The notes beneath the pieces were generated by a model. The model had not been told where the DNA came from. It worked only from the letters and a program-made list of their open reading frames with translations, and made no database searches. The position numbers and the translations under genes are program-made. A DNA stretch of 64,000 nt from Arenibacter echinorum. GTDB lineage: Bacteria; Bacteroidota; Bacteroidia; Flavobacteriales; Flavobacteriaceae. Shown piece by piece: positions 62,644-64,000 of the stretch (positions within the stretch are counted from its first letter, which is position 1; every line of letters begins with the position of its first letter). The stretch is taken from assembly GCF_003259375.1 (NCBI RefSeq), contig NZ_QLLN01000002.1:1-64000 (forward strand), given 5' to 3'.

Positions 62644-63243
62644 AAGGTCGCTCACCGTATTTTGTCCCTTGTCCTTATTGTACCAGAGCTGTAGATCCTG
62701 TTTAAATTCTGCCGTCAACTTCCCATATTTACTTTTGTAGTCTTGCACCATTTTGGCAGCTATTGAAGGTCGGGAACCCCATTCCCCAACAACCTTGCCC
62801 GTAGTATCATCAATGGAAATCAATTTTGGAATGGCCATAGCCCCATTGGACAAAAACTGCTCCATTAGCTCCAGGTTTTCATCGCGCAATACAAGTCTTA
62901 ACGAAATATTTTTATTTAATTCTGCAATCTTATTCATTACAGGTAGAGTTTGGGCGGCATCGCCACACCAACTTTCGGTAAGCACCAACCAAGTAGATTT
63001 TTTAGCTACCCCTTTAATTTTGGCTTCGGAATCAGCGTCGATCTTAATGGTCTTGTCCAAACGTTTCATTCGTTGATCGTTTAGACGTGTAAAATCACTC
63101 AATTCCTGACTTTCTATTGATCCAGTGGATTTTCCCTCTAAAGCTAAATTGGACATCATTAATCGGTATTCCACATAACCCATAGACGATCTTAAACCCT
63201 CCCGAACCAATTCTTGTTTGCTTTTCTGTACTGTTTGTTCCAT
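62620..63243 (-). CDS. Thioredoxin-fold protein with a single active-site cysteine
   Basis: A 207-residue thioredoxin-family protein. The position of the CxxC motif reads WCGDAAQ, so only C93 is present. The TESWCGDAAQTLPVM pattern is a known Bacteroidota family (Thioredoxin_9-like). A monothiol or structural role is likely. Overlaps the convergent TonB-like gene by 24 bp. Confidence 0.85.
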   Translation of the reverse strand: MEQTVQKSKQELVREGLRSSMGYVEYRLMMSNLALEGKSTGSIESQELSDFTRLNDQRMKRLDKTIKIDADSEAKIKGVAKKSTWLVLTESWCGDAAQTLPVMNKIAELNKNISLRLVLRDENLELMEQFLSNGAMAIPKLISIDDTTGKVVGEWGSRPSIAAKMVQDYKSKYGKLTAEFKQDLQLWYNKDKGQNTVSDLLSLLFLE

Positions 63244-63362
63244 AAAATGGTAATACTATTTATTCCAAAATTAGCCCTTCTTTGGGCAGCAATTGGTAAC
63301 AATAGTTACATTGGTAGTTTTACTTCAGCAATACTTACATATCCAATTAGTAATAAGAAATA

Positions 63363-64000
63363 TTAGTGGTTCAAGGCCCGTTTTTTGATCATCCCGCCTT
63401 TAGTGTCATTTATACTATTCATCACAACAAAAGCATTTGGGTCTATCTTTTCCAGTTCGGTGTTTAATTTACTAATCTCCAATCTGGTAATTACCGCATA
63501 AATAATGTCGTATTCATTATGGACACCACTTTTGCCGTAACCCCCATGACCCTTATAAATGGTAAGACCCCTTCCCAGTTTTTCCGTAATCATAAGTCTG
63601 ATCTCCTCACTGCGAGCAGATATAATGGTAACCCCGGTATATTCCTCGATCCCATCTACCACGAAATCCAAAGTTTTTGAAGCTGATAAATAGGTCAACA
63701 TGGAATAAAGTGCTGTTTCCAAAGAAAGGAAATAGGCAGCGGCCAAGAATATGATAACATTTATCACTATAATATTATCCCCAATTTTGGTCCTTAGTTT
63801 CCTGCTCAAATAAATGGCGAGTACCTCGGTGCCATCCAAGACACCACCTCCTCTAATGGAAAGACCAATTCCTGCCCCCAGGAAGAAACCTCCAAAAACT
63901 GCTACCAAGAGTTTGTCCTCGGTTACTTCTGGGAAGTGTACCGTGGCCAAAACTATGGCCAGGCCAATAATTGCCAAAGAGGCCTTGATTGCAAATTGTT
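63363..64000 (-). CDS. YitT-family membrane protein (DUF2179), 5' end beyond the window
   Basis: The visible 212 residues hold the last helices of the YitT membrane part (GGFFLGAGIGLSIRGGGVLDGTE) and the C-terminal DUF2179 domain (TIYKGHGGYGKSG). The frame stays open to the window edge (QFAIKASLAIIGLAIVL), so the true start lies outside. The function is unknown. Confidence 0.88.
   Translation of the reverse strand, partial: QFAIKASLAIIGLAIVLATVHFPEVTEDKLLVAVFGGFFLGAGIGLSIRGGGVLDGTEVLAIYLSRKLRTKIGDNIIVINVIIFLAAAYFLSLETALYSMLTYLSASKTLDFVVDGIEEYTGVTIISARSEEIRLMITEKLGRGLTIYKGHGGYGKSGVHNEYDIIYAVITRLEISKLNTELEKIDPNAFVVMNSINDTKGGMIKKRALNH

Overview
The window looks like a chromosomal segment from a marine-type Flavobacteriaceae bacterium (phylum Bacteroidota). 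The evidence is protein-level: proteins with type IX secretion (T9SS) type A and type B sorting domains, DUF4271/DUF4296/DUF3098 proteins known mainly from this group, a TonB receptor with an N-terminal carboxypeptidase-regulatory-like domain, a mevalonate pathway, an arginine operon with an N-succinylornithine-type transcarbamylase, and promoter -7 elements of the TAnnTTTG type. The genus cannot be fixed from the sequence alone. No rRNA, tRNA or CRISPR array was seen.

Layout. 1-1316: a complete-looking IS3-family element whose left end is the first base of the window. 1.4-6.3 kb: a TspO-like protein, then two mevalonate-pathway enzymes (diphosphomevalonate decarboxylase and a mevalonate kinase-like GHMP kinase), a UbiA-type prenyltransferase and the pseudouridine synthase RluB. 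6.3-12.2 kb: an accessory-looking stretch (GNAT, secreted BNR-repeat protein, MDR dehydrogenase, Crp/Fnr regulator, DinB, DJ-1/PfpI) separated by long gaps full of interspersed repeats. 12.65-24.2 kb (minus strand): an 11-gene arginine plus proline operon read GNAT-argG-argC-proC-argD-proA-proB-argF'-argB-argE-argH. Degenerate heptanucleotide repeats start directly after the stop codons of argF', argE and argH. 24.4-31.3 kb (minus): an envelope glycosyltransferase set plus a membrane iron-sulfur protein and its FAD oxidoreductase partner.

31.6-39 kb: a PhoR/PhoB-like two-component pair, divergent from a surface-type lipoprotein, a TonB-dependent receptor and two tiny paralogues that are little more than a signal peptide plus a T9SS sorting domain. 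39-57 kb: mostly housekeeping genes (LuxE-like synthetase, tyrS, an SDR, DUF4296 lipoprotein, dihydroorotase, a DPM1-like glycosyltransferase, DUF4271, hemD, pckA, DUF423, a saccharopine dehydrogenase-like protein, an Lrp regulator, a zinc metallopeptidase, ald, SemiSWEET, leuS). 57.5-64 kb: a T9SS type B secreted protein, the ftsX-DUF3098-uppP-truB cluster, a TonB-like protein, a thioredoxin-fold protein and a YitT-type protein cut by the window end.

The strongest leads are: (1) the GNAT protein with a four-cysteine tail that opens the arginine operon and may supply the missing N-acylglutamate synthase; (2) Ser at position 90 of the transcarbamylase, the residue that sets acyl specificity; (3) heptad repeats aligned to stop codons inside that operon; (4) the two-component/lipoprotein/TonB/mini-T9SS module; (5) a dihydroorotase with Gln where the first metal-binding His should be.
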